From Ktedonobacter robiniae (GTDB lineage Bacteria > Chloroflexota > Ktedonobacteria > Ktedonobacterales > Ktedonobacteraceae), in the NCBI RefSeq assembly GCF_016587375.1, contig NZ_BNJG01000001.1, positions 1,612,001 to 1,676,000 of the forward strand: a DNA stretch of 64,000 nucleotides. Reading direction: 5' to 3'. The notes beneath the pieces were generated by a model. The model made no database searches. It worked only from the letters and a program-made list of their open reading frames with translations, and was not told where the DNA came from. Below, piece by piece: positions 37,712 to 46,734 of the stretch. Each line of letters opens with the position of its first letter. Within the stretch, counting starts at the first letter, position 1. Made by a program: the position numbers and the translations under genes.

Positions 37712-38896
37712 CTATTGCTTCACGGCAAAGTAGAGGCGATAGGCCAGTTGATCATTCCAGTAGAGTTCTATTTTGCCAGAGAGCGAGACGGGATATGTCA
37801 GGCTGATATAACCATGCTTATTCTGGTTAGCCTCAATAGCGGTCTCTTGCGCCTTATCCTGAATACCATTTGTAAATACCCTGACGGCTATCTTTCCTGC
37901 ATCCTTCTTCGTTGAGATATTGTAGGTAACATAGAAGAGAGTTCCAGGGGCAAAGACTTTATGCTCATCCAGGGCAATATGGCTATTAGGATCGATGCGC
38001 GACGTGGTGGTGGCGGAGGTAATAATGCCCGCGCCTGGACCCGTCTCACGTGCGGCCGGATCGGGAATATTGGTTGTGACCGTTGGCTGGATCGGAGCGG
38101 GCGTCTTAATACCTAAGATGTTTGCGACGGTTCCCAGCTTACCAGAAGCTTTGGCATAGTAGCCTGCACCCGTGCAGAGCAGAAGTACCACGACAATCAC
38201 ACTCAAAAAGCCGCTAATGATGCGATATCTGGGGATGACCGCGCGCGGCTTGGTGTACATGGGCGGCACGTAGACGGAACCCTCTTGCTCGGGCAGGTCT
38301 GGTAGCAGTTGCTCGATATTCTGCACTGGCATAAGCATCGACGATGTCCCCTGCCCATGCTGCACCTGTAGCTGCACGGTATTTGGCGCCTGGTAAGGTA
38401 CTGGCAAGAGCGATTGCTCTGGCTGCGCCCCTTGAAACTGATTATTCGCCTCGCCATCTTGATTCCAGGAAAGCTGAGTCCCCGAGCCACCGGCCCCACC
38501 ATATTGTCCGCTTCCCCACTGACCGCTGCCCAGGGGACCTGAACCTGGCATCGGCATTGAATTCTGCCCGCTTTGCCAATCATTCTGCGGCTGGCCTTGC
38601 TGCCAGTTCACCTGGGATGCCCCCGGCCCCTGAGCGGAGCCTTCTGGCTGAGACCACCACTGTGGTTGCGGCACAACCTGGGGGCCACTAAAGGAGAGCT
38701 GGGGCACATCATCCCATGCGCCATTTGCGGCTCCGCCTGCTGCCGGGCTTCCCATCCCCCAGGCACTTCCCCCTGGCATACTTCCAGCCTGGAAACCGCC
38801 AGCGTTCGTCTGTCCCAGCAACGGCGAAGGCGCACCACATCTGGGACATGGAGCAGTGTTTGCTTCTCTCGCAGCATTACAGTATGCACAAATCAT
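37712..38896 (-). CDS. Zinc-ribbon protein with Gly/Gln-rich linker and one TM helix
   Basis: The protein has 394 residues. The N-terminal zinc ribbon (CAYCNAAREANTAPCPRCGAP) is followed by ~190 residues rich in Gly, Gln, Ser and Pro. A TM helix follows (YRIISGFLSVIVVVLLLCTGAGYYA), then a ~130-residue extracytoplasmic beta-rich domain (FAPGTLFYVTYNISTKKDAGKIAVRVFTNGIQDK.., KIELYWNDQLAYRLYFAVKQ). The layout (ribbon, disorder, TM, beta domain) matches the 31157 and 34923 proteins without the repeats, so it likely belongs to the same envelope family. Function unknown. Confidence 0.65.
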   Translation of the reverse strand: MICAYCNAAREANTAPCPRCGAPSPLLGQTNAGGFQAGSMPGGSAWGMGSPAAGGAANGAWDDVPQLSFSGPQVVPQPQWWSQPEGSAQGPGASQVNWQQGQPQNDWQSGQNSMPMPGSGPLGSGQWGSGQYGGAGGSGTQLSWNQDGEANNQFQGAQPEQSLLPVPYQAPNTVQLQVQHGQGTSSMLMPVQNIEQLLPDLPEQEGSVYVPPMYTKPRAVIPRYRIISGFLSVIVVVLLLCTGAGYYAKASGKLGTVANILGIKTPAPIQPTVTTNIPDPAARETGPGAGIITSATTTSRIDPNSHIALDEHKVFAPGTLFYVTYNISTKKDAGKIAVRVFTNGIQDKAQETAIEANQNKHGYISLTYPVSLSGKIELYWNDQLAYRLYFAVKQ

Positions 38897-39075
38897 GATC
38901 TTCGCCTACCTTAAAAGAAAAACTCAACTCTAATATTCTTGTGTTCACTCCTCGTGTTCACTATCCACACTAACACTGCGACACCTCTGTAATCAAGTAT
39001 TAGCGCTGAAGATAGTGAAAAATGGCTATCTTATCACCGTGCCATCCTGTATAAACGTGTCTCAAGAAGAAGATT

Positions 39076-39144
39076 GGGGTCAGGTATATGATGATTGTTG
39101 GGCCTGGCTTCGCCAGGCCCAACAATCATCATATACCTGACCCC
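39076..39144. repeat. 33-bp perfect hairpin in a divergent intergenic region
   Basis: Arms 39076-39108 and 39112-39144 are fully complementary around a TTC tip. Unlike the others it sits between two divergent genes (38896 and 39233), so it does not obviously follow a gene end. Nothing else is recognised in 38897-39232. Confidence 0.6.
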
Positions 39145-39232
39145 TTGAAGGCTTCCCTTTCCAGGTGTTACCATGAATATGCACCAGGAGCGAGATAATA
39201 CGCCCTGATGAAACTTCTCTGCATGGTGATAT

Positions 39233-39478
39233 ATGTCTGAAACGCAGGATCAATGGTATACAAGGCAAGCAATCGAGCGATTAGCGCAACACATCCCCTT
39301 TGAGCAGGATAAGGCGTCCAAAGCGGAACAGATAGAGATGTTGCGCGGGCTCGTCTTGCGTCATGGTACACACATCAATCCGGAATATTTTGGGTTTGAG
39401 GCCCGCAGTGAACTTATGCGTCTTGGCTTGTGGCATCGCATAGGTCAGGGCTTTACACATACGCAAGAGGATGAATAA
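39233..39478 (+). CDS. Unknown 81-residue protein
   Basis: This is a soluble protein (MSETQDQWYTRQAIERLAQHIPFEQDKASKAEQIEMLRGLVLRHGTHINPEYFGFEARSELMRLGLWHRIGQGF), probably mostly helical. It is followed after 4 nt by the SDR gene, suggesting an operon. No family is recognised. Confidence 0.55.
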   Translation: MSETQDQWYTRQAIERLAQHIPFEQDKASKAEQIEMLRGLVLRHGTHINPEYFGFEARSELMRLGLWHRIGQGFTHTQEDE

Positions 39479-39482
39479 AAGC

Positions 39483-40403
39483 ATGAGCAGCGATAGAGTC
39501 AGTCATCCAGAGGCAGCTACCGACACCAGTGGTACGGCGTTGCAGAAAAATATTGCCAAAAATATTGTGATCACAGGCTGTTCAAGCGGGTTTGGGCGTC
39601 TGAGCGCGCTTGAGATGGCACGCCGGGGCTGGCATGTCTTCGCCACTGTACGCAAACCCGCCGACCAGGAAGATCTGCTCGCTGAAGCGACGCGCCAGGG
39701 ATGCGCCAGCCAATTTACGATTTTGCTCTGTGATATTACTGACGAGCAACAGGTGTCCACCCTGGCCCAGCAGGTCCAGGAGCACCTTGGCACCTATCCT
39801 CACCTTCACGCCTTGCTCAACAACGCTGGCACCGCCTATGGCGCACCTCTCGAAATACTTCCCATCCAGGACCTGCGCTCCCAGATCGAGGTCAACGCCA
39901 TCGCCCACCTCGCAGTCACTCAGGCCTTTTTGCCACTTCTCAAGCCCGCTCATGGCACCATCATTAACATCAGCAGTATCGCTGGCCGCTTCTCCAGTCC
40001 CATAACTGGCGCCTATTCGGCGAGCAAATATGCCCTGGAGGCCCTCAGCGATGCTTTACGCTTCGAACTTCGCCCCTTCGGGGTACGCGTGGTGCTGATC
40101 GAACCAGCCTCCAGCCCGACAGACATCTGGGAGACGAGTATGGAGCGCTCACGCTGGCTTGATAGCCATAAGGGGGGCTCCTATGGAAAGCTGATCAATA
40201 CCTTTGAGAAGCTGGCCGTCCGCTCCAGTCACAAAGGTTTCCCGCCTCAGCTTGTCGCAGACACGGTCGCACGCATTCTGGAGGGCGAGAAACCACGCGC
40301 GCGTTACGTTATTCCTCGTAGTGCCTCAGCACTGACCCTGGCACGCCGTCTCTTACCTGATAGCGCCTGGGATTTCGTGCTTCATTGTGTGCTGAGATGG
40401 TAG
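39483..40403 (+). CDS. Short-chain dehydrogenase/reductase
   Basis: This is a classical SDR of ~306 residues. It has the NAD(P)-binding TGCSSGFG, NNAG, catalytic SSIAG and YSASKYA (Tyr-x3-Lys), and the downstream EPASSPTDIWETSMER. The 'SSGFGR' loop and the length are typical of SDRs acting on sterol, retinoid or ketone substrates; the substrate is not predictable. I prefer ATG 39483; an ATG at 39471 overlaps the preceding gene and has no spacing to its ribosome site. Confidence 0.88.
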   Translation: MSSDRVSHPEAATDTSGTALQKNIAKNIVITGCSSGFGRLSALEMARRGWHVFATVRKPADQEDLLAEATRQGCASQFTILLCDITDEQQVSTLAQQVQEHLGTYPHLHALLNNAGTAYGAPLEILPIQDLRSQIEVNAIAHLAVTQAFLPLLKPAHGTIINISSIAGRFSSPITGAYSASKYALEALSDALRFELRPFGVRVVLIEPASSPTDIWETSMERSRWLDSHKGGSYGKLINTFEKLAVRSSHKGFPPQLVADTVARILEGEKPRARYVIPRSASALTLARRLLPDSAWDFVLHCVLRW

Positions 40404-40668
40404 AGCTGAGAGCGAGGAGGCTCTCGCTGCTGGCGTAGCAGGGTATCTTGATATCCTTATAGTAGTGCTTCTCAGCCACCTATGTGCTATCATAGGAGCG
40501 AAGAGCCGCAGTATGTATGCGGCCCCGAGTAGAAGTTTATGGCTTAAAAGTCTATATCGCTACATCATTACTACGCCTGCAATCATCATCCATATATAGA
40601 TGCAAATTAAGAAATTACTTCATAGTACCCTTAATCTGCATATCATGTCTGAAAGGGGTTACACACCT

Positions 40669-41580
40669 ATGCTCAAAGATACGCTGTTGTATCTTGCACA
40701 AAATCAGCGCATGCGCGATTTCGTTGTCCAGAATCCCGCAACTCGGGGAGTCTCGCGGCGCTTCGTGGCTGGAGAGACGCTTGAAGATGCCGTACAGGCC
40801 GTACGCATACTCAATCAGAAGGGCAACCCTGTAGCTCTCGACTTCCTGGGCGAGAACGTCTTCCAGGAGAGCGAGGCACGTGAGGCGACACAGAACTATA
40901 CTGCCGCGCTCAATCTGATCAAGCAGACCGGCATTGATGCGAATATCTCCATCAAATTGACGGCGCTAGGCCTGGACATCTCGCAGGATCTCTGCGAGGA
41001 GAACCTGCGCTCCATCCTTGATCTCGCGCGCGAATATGGTATCTTTGTCTGTATCGACATGGAGGCATCCAACTATACCGAGCAAACAGTAGCAATGGCG
41101 CTCAAGGCTCGTGAACAGTATGAGCAAGTGGGAACCGTTATTCAGTCCTATCTCTACCGCAGCAAGGCCGACATTGAGAAGCTGATCGAGCACAACGTCC
41201 GTGTTCGTATCGTGAAGGGTGCCTATAAAGAGCCACCTAGCATCGCCTACCAGAACAAGAAAGATGTCGATGAGAGCTATATAGAAATCATGAAGATGCT
41301 GCTCTCACGTGGGAACTTTCCCGCCATCGCCAGCCATGACGAGAATATTATCAATGGTGCGCGCACTTATGTGCGCGATCACGGCATCTCTCCTGCCTCC
41401 TTCGAGTTCCAGATGCTCTATGGCATCCGACGCGACCTGCAAGAGCGCCTGGTCAGGGAGGGCTATAACGTTCGTGTATACGTCCCATACGGCTCACAGT
41501 GGTATCCCTACCTGATGCGCCGTATGGCCGAGCGTCCCGCGAATCTGATATTTGTAGTCAGCAATTCGATGCGCGGCTAA
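40669..41580 (+). CDS. Proline dehydrogenase
   Basis: The protein has 303 residues, a single-domain ProDH. The beta/alpha barrel motifs are NISIKLTALGLDI, ICIDMEASNYT-like FVCIDMEASNYTEQT, VRIVKGAYKEP, AIASHDENII, FEFQMLYGIRRDL and RVYVPYGSQWYPYLMRRMAERP, the last carrying the conserved substrate-binding RRxxER. It oxidises L-proline to pyrroline-5-carboxylate with FAD. The start at ATG 40669 follows GAAAGGGG; the frame has earlier start codons without ribosome sites. Confidence 0.93.
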   Translation: MLKDTLLYLAQNQRMRDFVVQNPATRGVSRRFVAGETLEDAVQAVRILNQKGNPVALDFLGENVFQESEAREATQNYTAALNLIKQTGIDANISIKLTALGLDISQDLCEENLRSILDLAREYGIFVCIDMEASNYTEQTVAMALKAREQYEQVGTVIQSYLYRSKADIEKLIEHNVRVRIVKGAYKEPPSIAYQNKKDVDESYIEIMKMLLSRGNFPAIASHDENIINGARTYVRDHGISPASFEFQMLYGIRRDLQERLVREGYNVRVYVPYGSQWYPYLMRRMAERPANLIFVVSNSMRG

Positions 41581-41589
41581 AAAATAATG

Positions 41590-41664
41590 TTGCCTGGGTG
41601 ATGGATGTGGTGCTGGTTGACAACCTTCGGTTGTCAACCAGCACCACATCCATCACCCAGGCAA
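41590..41664. terminator. 36-bp perfect hairpin after proline dehydrogenase
   Basis: Arms 41590-41625 and 41629-41664 are perfectly complementary over 36 bp with a 3-nt tip; no T-run. Confidence 0.65.
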
Positions 41665-41687
41665 GCTACAGAAGATAGGAGCAAGGC

Positions 41688-42551
41688 ATGTTGACACAGA
41701 AATCCCAGACGACATACGCCATCGCGGTTGGCGTCGCCGATGTGCGCCGCGATCCCAATCCCGAATCCGAACTGGTGACGCAGGCGCTCTTAAATATGCC
41801 TGCCAGTGCTCAGCAGACCTCAGGCGACTGGACCCATGTCCAGCTATCAGACTATGAGGGCTGGGTACTTACGGAGCATCTCGCCGAGCCGGTTGAGAAG
41901 GGCTTTACCCGCGTGGGACCAGACTGCGCCACGCCACTCGACCTGGCCACAGTAATCACGGCAACACGCACACCTCTCTATAGCCAGGCCGAGGGCGACG
42001 CCCAAAGCGACCATGCCTATCTCTCTACGCTCCTGCCCCTCCTCGACGACACACATCCCCAGCGCGTACAGGTCGCGCTTCCAGGTGGGGAATCCGCCTG
42101 GCTAGATCGTGAGGCAGTGGCAATAAGGCGTGCGTCCGACCCCTATCCCAAGGACGATGTACGCAAAGTGATTGAATATGCCATGCAGTTTCGCAATGTG
42201 CCCTATCTGTGGGGTGGCACCTCCTGGGAGGGTATCGATTGCAGCGGCTTTGTCCAGGTAAACTACCGCATGGGTGGCTACATTATTCCCCGCGACGCCG
42301 ACCAGCAGCATGACTTCTTGCCGCAGAGCGTCTCACGTGAGGAGATGCAAGCCGGGGACCTGATCTTCTTTGGCACCAAGGCCATCACGCATGTGGGCAT
42401 GGCCATCAGCGCCACCGACTACATCCATGCCGAGGGGCGGCGCTATAACTATGTGGTCGTCAACAGCTTTGAGCGCGAGAGTCCTATTTTTAATGATCGC
42501 CTCGCTGACATTGTCTGGGGTATCAAGCGAGTAGTAAGCGACCATGATTAA
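41688..42551 (+). CDS. NlpC/P60 endopeptidase with N-terminal SH3-like domains
   Basis: The protein has 287 residues. Two SH3-like domains (GVADVRRDPNPESELVTQALLNMPASAQQTSGDWTHVQLSDYEGWV.. and ~90-150) precede an NlpC/P60 papain-like domain: nucleophile in GIDCSGFVQ, His in ITHVGMAI, third polar residue near YIHAEG. The order equals YkfC-type gamma-D-Glu-L-diamino acid endopeptidases. No signal peptide is evident, which points to a cytosolic murein-peptide recycling role, unless another export route exists. It overlaps the next gene by 8 nt. Confidence 0.88.
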   Translation: MLTQKSQTTYAIAVGVADVRRDPNPESELVTQALLNMPASAQQTSGDWTHVQLSDYEGWVLTEHLAEPVEKGFTRVGPDCATPLDLATVITATRTPLYSQAEGDAQSDHAYLSTLLPLLDDTHPQRVQVALPGGESAWLDREAVAIRRASDPYPKDDVRKVIEYAMQFRNVPYLWGGTSWEGIDCSGFVQVNYRMGGYIIPRDADQQHDFLPQSVSREEMQAGDLIFFGTKAITHVGMAISATDYIHAEGRRYNYVVVNSFERESPIFNDRLADIVWGIKRVVSDHD

Positions 42552-43350
42552 AGATTTTGCAGAAGAGCTGCTTGCGCTTGGTGGAGAGGTGGCCTGCGTC
42601 GTCTGGCCCCTCTCCACTCCTGAGCCACTCTATACACTCCACGCGAGCCAGCGTTTCCCTGCCGCCAGCCTGGCCAAGCTGCCTATTCTGCTGACCGTCG
42701 CACGCCAGGTCGCGCAGGGAAAATTGGCCTGGGAGACACGCTACGAGGTTCCAGCAGCCATGCGCGTCACCAGCGATGGTGTCCTGACGGATCTCTCGCC
42801 AGAGCTACGTCCTACGCTGAGTGACCTGGCCTATCTGATGATCACGATTAGCGATAACACGGCCTCCAATATTTTACTTGACCTGGCTGGCATGGAGCAC
42901 ATCAATGCCTTTATGCAAGAGCTGGGTTTACATGTCACGCGCCTCGAACGCCGCTTTATGGACTTTACCGCGCGTCAGCAGGGACGCGATAACTGGACGA
43001 ACGCGGAGGAGATGGCACGCATCCTGGCTTATCTCTGTAGCGAGACCGCGCCAGAGCGGGAGCGCCTGCTCAGTATCCTGCTACGCCAGAACGACTATAC
43101 GATCTTGCCCTCCTCCTGGAGCGAAGAGGTCCCCTTCGCGCATAAGACTGGCGGCCTGGTGGGGGTAATGCACGACGCAGGCATCCTCTACCCTCCGCTC
43201 GCGCCTGAACTCCAGCAGGCCGCAGGCAAGGAGCCAGTACCAGGCAAAGCACCACTCATTCTCGTCGCCCTCACCGCCAACCAGGCAGACACCCCACGCA
43301 CGCGCTATACCCTGTCTCGCCTGGGCAAGCTCATCTACGAAAACTATTAG
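42544..43350 (+). CDS. Class A beta-lactamase-like serine hydrolase, no signal peptide
   Basis: The protein has 268 residues. The active-site motifs of class A beta-lactamases are present: SLAK (Ser-x-x-Lys), SDN in TISDNTASN, and KTG in AHKTGG. A Glu near the omega loop is not clear. The N-terminus (MIKDFAEELLALGGEVACVVWPLS) is not a secretion signal. Translation is coupled to the NlpC/P60 gene. A cytosolic enzyme of this fold next to a murein endopeptidase suggests muropeptide processing rather than antibiotic resistance, but this is inference. Confidence 0.85.
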   Translation: MIKDFAEELLALGGEVACVVWPLSTPEPLYTLHASQRFPAASLAKLPILLTVARQVAQGKLAWETRYEVPAAMRVTSDGVLTDLSPELRPTLSDLAYLMITISDNTASNILLDLAGMEHINAFMQELGLHVTRLERRFMDFTARQQGRDNWTNAEEMARILAYLCSETAPERERLLSILLRQNDYTILPSSWSEEVPFAHKTGGLVGVMHDAGILYPPLAPELQQAAGKEPVPGKAPLILVALTANQADTPRTRYTLSRLGKLIYENY

Positions 43351-43408
43351 AAGAGCTAGAAAGTATGGTGGCGAGCATGCTCGCCACCATACTTTCTAGC
43401 TCTTCTAA
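43347..43408. terminator. 62-nt perfect palindrome overlapping a stop codon
   Basis: Two 31-bp arms meet without a spacer. The TAG stop of the beta-lactamase-like gene (43348-43350) is inside the left arm. Confidence 0.65.
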
Positions 43409-43457
43409 TTCACCTACATGATACAATGAGGGCGAACTTATCTCAGGGAGGGGAAAG

Positions 43458-43985
43458 ATGCCCATCATACCTTTTAATGGCAATAGGCCGCATATCGCGA
43501 AGAACGTCTTCATCGCCCCAGGGGCTGTTATCGTTGGGGATGTGACGATCCAGGAGGGGGCCAGCATCTGGTACAACACCGTCATTCGTGGGGATACCGC
43601 CCCCATCGTGATTGGGCCACGCACGAATATTCAGGATAATTGTACGCTTCATGTTGACACTGATGCCCCTCTCATCATTGGGGCGGACTGCACCATTGGG
43701 CATAACGCGGTCGTGCATGGCGCGACGCTTGAGGACCATGTGCTGGTAGGTATGCACGCCACAGTCCTCTCGCATGCCAGTATTGGCGCGGAGACCATCA
43801 TTGGCGCCAATGCCCTTGTCAGTGAACATAAAAGCATTCCTGGCGGCTGCCTGGCCCTGGGCGTCCCCGCCAGGGTCATACGTCCCCTCAAGGCTGAGGA
43901 ACGCGTACAGATTCGTAATAGTGCCGCTGGCTATAGCCAGCGGGCAAGGCAGCATAAACAGGCCGTCGAGGCGGCTAAGCTCTAG
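43458..43985 (+). CDS. Gamma-carbonic anhydrase-like hexapeptide protein
   Basis: The protein has 175 residues, a left-handed beta-helix with hexapeptide repeats (VFIAPGAVIVGDVTIQEGASIWYNTVIRGD..). The three zinc His positions of gamma-CA/YrdA proteins are present (TLHVD and TIGHNAVVHG). It could hydrate CO2 or be an inactive structural homologue. GGGAGGGGAAAG precedes ATG 43458. It is convergent with the ThiO gene, 4 nt apart. Confidence 0.88.
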   Translation: MPIIPFNGNRPHIAKNVFIAPGAVIVGDVTIQEGASIWYNTVIRGDTAPIVIGPRTNIQDNCTLHVDTDAPLIIGADCTIGHNAVVHGATLEDHVLVGMHATVLSHASIGAETIIGANALVSEHKSIPGGCLALGVPARVIRPLKAEERVQIRNSAAGYSQRARQHKQAVEAAKL

Positions 43986-43989
43986 CTTA

Positions 43990-45147
43990 TCAAGAGAGAA
44001 AACGTTGCGGGAGACATGGCTGGAGCAGGCGGAGCACCTCCTGCTCACGCACACTGTGCACAGGCTCCAGCATAGCTCTAAGTCCCTCCGCCGTGAGCGC
44101 ACTTAAGAGAAAGCCAACGCTATTATGTCCCGTCGCGAGCAGTAGATTTGTCCAACCAGGCACGGGTCCGATCAAGGGACGCGTATCAGGCGTCATGGGG
44201 CGCAGGCCCGACCAGGCACGTATCGCGCTCTGACCCGCCTGGTTGGGCAGAAGCCTGGAGGCCCGGGCTTTCAGCCAGGCTTGCCCCTCATCGGTCACCC
44301 CTGGCGTAAAGCCAACCTCTTCGCGTGTGGCTCCAACCAGTACACCTTCCGCGTGCGGTATGGCGTAGGCTGCATAGCCAAAGATAAGGTGACGCAGGGG
44401 TCGTATGGCATTTTCCAGGATCAACATCTGTCCACGCACAGGGGTGATCGGGAGAGCAGCAAGGGGCGCCAGAAGAGCCTGAGACCAGGCACCTGTCGCG
44501 ATAATCAAATGGTCGCAAGCAAGCTTGCGACCATCCGCGAGCCGAACCCCATGCACGCGCTCCATATTACGCTCAGGCTCATGCCTGTCCATAATGATCT
44601 CACACACTTCTTGACCATCTTCAATCCTGGCCTCACGCTGTCGCGCCGCCTGGGCAAAGGCCTGGACCGTCGCACGCGCATCGAGCTGAGCCTCATCTGG
44701 AATGAAGATACCCGCACATACATCCGGGTGCAGGCATGGCTCTTGCTGGCGCGCCTCCTCACCCGTCAACCAGTACATCTCCCACCCCAGAGGCTGCCAG
44801 TTCTCCCAGCGTTTACGCAGCTTGGCGATGCGCTTCTCCTGAAAGACGACACGTAGCGCTCCAGTTCGCGCATAGTGGGTCTGGATGCCGCTTTCGTCCT
44901 CGACTTCAGGCAAGAGAGATTCAAGACGCGCCAATCCCTGAAGCAAGAGATCGGCCTGCGCACCTACCCCATTGATCGGCCCAAAGGGAGCTAGCAGACC
45001 AGCCGCGGCACCAGAGGCGCCACTCCCCAGCCTGTCTCGCTCCAATAGCAACACCTCGTGGCCTGCCCGGCGCAACATATATGCCACCACGCAGCCCACA
45101 ATCCCGCCACCAATGATAATGATCTCACTTCCACCAGGAATTATCAT
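43990..45147 (-). CDS. thiO: Glycine oxidase-like FAD-dependent oxidoreductase
   Basis: The protein has 385 residues of the DAO family. The N-terminal FAD-binding IIIIGGGIVGCVVAYMLRRAGHEVLLLERD is followed by SGASGAAAGLLAPFG. Later motifs are LIIATGAWSQ, PVRGQMLIL, VLVGATREEVGF, and C-terminal GLRPMTPDTRPLIGPVPG...ATGHNSVGFLLS. This is closest to ThiO (glycine oxidase, thiazole branch of thiamine synthesis). No other thiamine genes are in view, so the exact amine substrate is open. Confidence 0.85.
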   Translation of the reverse strand: MIIPGGSEIIIIGGGIVGCVVAYMLRRAGHEVLLLERDRLGSGASGAAAGLLAPFGPINGVGAQADLLLQGLARLESLLPEVEDESGIQTHYARTGALRVVFQEKRIAKLRKRWENWQPLGWEMYWLTGEEARQQEPCLHPDVCAGIFIPDEAQLDARATVQAFAQAARQREARIEDGQEVCEIIMDRHEPERNMERVHGVRLADGRKLACDHLIIATGAWSQALLAPLAALPITPVRGQMLILENAIRPLRHLIFGYAAYAIPHAEGVLVGATREEVGFTPGVTDEGQAWLKARASRLLPNQAGQSAIRAWSGLRPMTPDTRPLIGPVPGWTNLLLATGHNSVGFLLSALTAEGLRAMLEPVHSVREQEVLRLLQPCLPQRFLS

Positions 45148-45150
45148 CCC

Positions 45151-46065
45151 TTACACACCCACCTTGCGCAGAAGCAAAGGGCCGTTCTGGGACACGAGCA
45201 CAATATGCGCATATGGGCCGTGGCCGACACGTGTGGTCCGAAATTCGTTTGAGATACTGGTACTGGTAGTACTCAACTTATCCACAATAAAAGAGGCATC
45301 GTCGGGCAAGGCTACGCTCACAGCACCGTTATTTGAGTGGAAGGCATAGATGCCATTAGCGTCCAATTTGCCACTAAAGGCAACGGTACCCACGCTGCTA
45401 CTCAAGCTTACGTGTCCATGCAGGGCGACATCGCGCACGATAACGGTCCCGGTGCTGGAATGGATAGATGAGCCATCTTCCAGGTTTGAGTCATCGAGCG
45501 TGACCGCCCCTACAGAAGCAAACACGTTTACCTGGCTACTCATTCCGGCAATCGCCACTATGCCAGAAGCGACTGAGAGCCTGAGGTTGGTCGTGGGGGG
45601 CACACTTACATTGAGGTCCAGGCCCGTCCACCCGAGATGAAGAGGCCCTTCTTGAGCAGTCTGCTTTATGTACAGAGTGTTACCCACCTGAGAGACTTGC
45701 ACCTGGACATCTTCGACTCTCCCTAGAAAGCCATAGTACCTGGTACCAGAGAGATGGATGGAGGCATCATTGCTGCGTTGGATGTGAATAGAGCCCGCAT
45801 CCAGGCGTATATCGAGGGATGCAGGTTGCCCTGGCGGAGCGGCATAACTGCGCTCCGCTAGCGGTGCTGTGTGTGTAAAACTACCAGTCGCACCAATACC
45901 AATTAACATCCCACCCAGTAGAACACAACATACCAGCACTACCACGACGAGCCAGGCTCGCCTCCCTTTTCTACCGGGTGCGAGAACTGTTGGCGCTTCA
46001 GCAAATTCAGGCTCAGACTGCACCTGCGCCTGCTCGCTCTCTTGCTGTTTATTCACCAAACGCAT
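45151..46065 (-). CDS. Membrane-anchored DUF4097-like beta-helix protein
   Basis: The protein has 304 residues. A short cytosolic part and one TM helix (AWLVVVVLVCCVLLGGMLIGIGATG) precede an extracellular beta-solenoid. Its repeated strands (SIHIQRSNDASIHLSG.., VNVFASVGAVTLDDSNLEDGSSIHSSTGTVIVRDV..LSSSVGTVAFSG) are typical of DUF4097 'putative adhesin' proteins. ATG 46065 follows GATGAAAGGCA; the frame continues upstream into the neighbouring hairpin, where initiation is unlikely. The gene ends 3 nt before thiO begins. Confidence 0.75.
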   Translation of the reverse strand: MRLVNKQQESEQAQVQSEPEFAEAPTVLAPGRKGRRAWLVVVVLVCCVLLGGMLIGIGATGSFTHTAPLAERSYAAPPGQPASLDIRLDAGSIHIQRSNDASIHLSGTRYYGFLGRVEDVQVQVSQVGNTLYIKQTAQEGPLHLGWTGLDLNVSVPPTTNLRLSVASGIVAIAGMSSQVNVFASVGAVTLDDSNLEDGSSIHSSTGTVIVRDVALHGHVSLSSSVGTVAFSGKLDANGIYAFHSNNGAVSVALPDDASFIVDKLSTTSTSISNEFRTTRVGHGPYAHIVLVSQNGPLLLRKVGV

Positions 46066-46154
46066 TTGCCTTTCATCATCTAAACTACACTTTTGTAAGT
46101 GCCAGATCATTATAGCAAAAACTGCGCCAAAAGGCTTTATCATACCAGAGGTAC

Positions 46155-46228
46155 TCAAAGAAGAGGGGTGCGGCTGTAGATCTCTGTGCAAACGCACAGA
46201 GATCTACAGCCGCACCCCTCTTCTTTGA
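46155..46228. terminator. 35-bp perfect hairpin ending the ccm operon
   Basis: Arms 46155-46189 and 46194-46228 are perfectly complementary around AAAC. It lies 28 nt after the last gene of the leftward ccm operon. Confidence 0.7.
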
Positions 46229-46255
46229 GAGCGAACTTACAAGCCCTACAAAATT

Positions 46256-46732
46256 CTAGGCTTGCTGCTCCTGCACACGTACCAGTTTGTTCTGGTTATG
46301 TTTGGCCATTGGCAAGCGCCAGATGTAGAGAGCTATCAGGTTTGTCAGGAAGGTGACAAGCGCGAAGCTAACCGGAGGTGGCTTCTGGGTCTCGAAGATA
46401 CTGCGGAGCGCCAGCGCGCCCACACACGCTACCAGCCAGGCCAGGGCGGTACGTGCCGCCATGCGTTTGGGCTGCGTCGCCAGGTCGCGGCGATACGTCC
46501 CGAAGAAGGGTGAGATCACATACCATGACAGCGCCACAGGCCAGATCACGCGCAAGAGGTTGGCCGGAGCCAGGGTCTCGCCATGACTATTCAGACCAAC
46601 TATGCCTATCAGGAAGAAGGCGATCAGGTCTCCCAGGCCCATGTTAATGATATGGCCCAATTTGGAGCGCTCAGGGGGCGTGGGCGGCGTGGCTTCAACG
46701 ATGTTGCGCTTTGGCTGATCTTTTGTCTTCAT
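46256..46732 (-). CDS. DUF3054-like four-TM membrane protein
   Basis: The protein has 158 residues with four TM helices (GLGDLIAFFLIGIVGLNSHG, VIWPVALSWYVISPFFG, ALAWLVACVGALALRSIF, FALVTFLTNLIALYIWRL). The GDL..F..IG..SHG start and the W-P helix are features I associate with DUF3054 proteins. It begins 2 nt after ccmD, so it is the last cistron of the ccm operon. Its role there is unknown. Confidence 0.7.
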   Translation of the reverse strand: MKTKDQPKRNIVEATPPTPPERSKLGHIINMGLGDLIAFFLIGIVGLNSHGETLAPANLLRVIWPVALSWYVISPFFGTYRRDLATQPKRMAARTALAWLVACVGALALRSIFETQKPPPVSFALVTFLTNLIALYIWRLPMAKHNQNKLVRVQEQQA

Positions 46733-46734
46733 CT

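Noticed and set aside
42544..43350. Antibiotic-resistance beta-lactamase
   Set aside because: Active-site motifs are present but there is no signal peptide, and the gene is fused in translation to a murein endopeptidase, so resistance is not the likely role.
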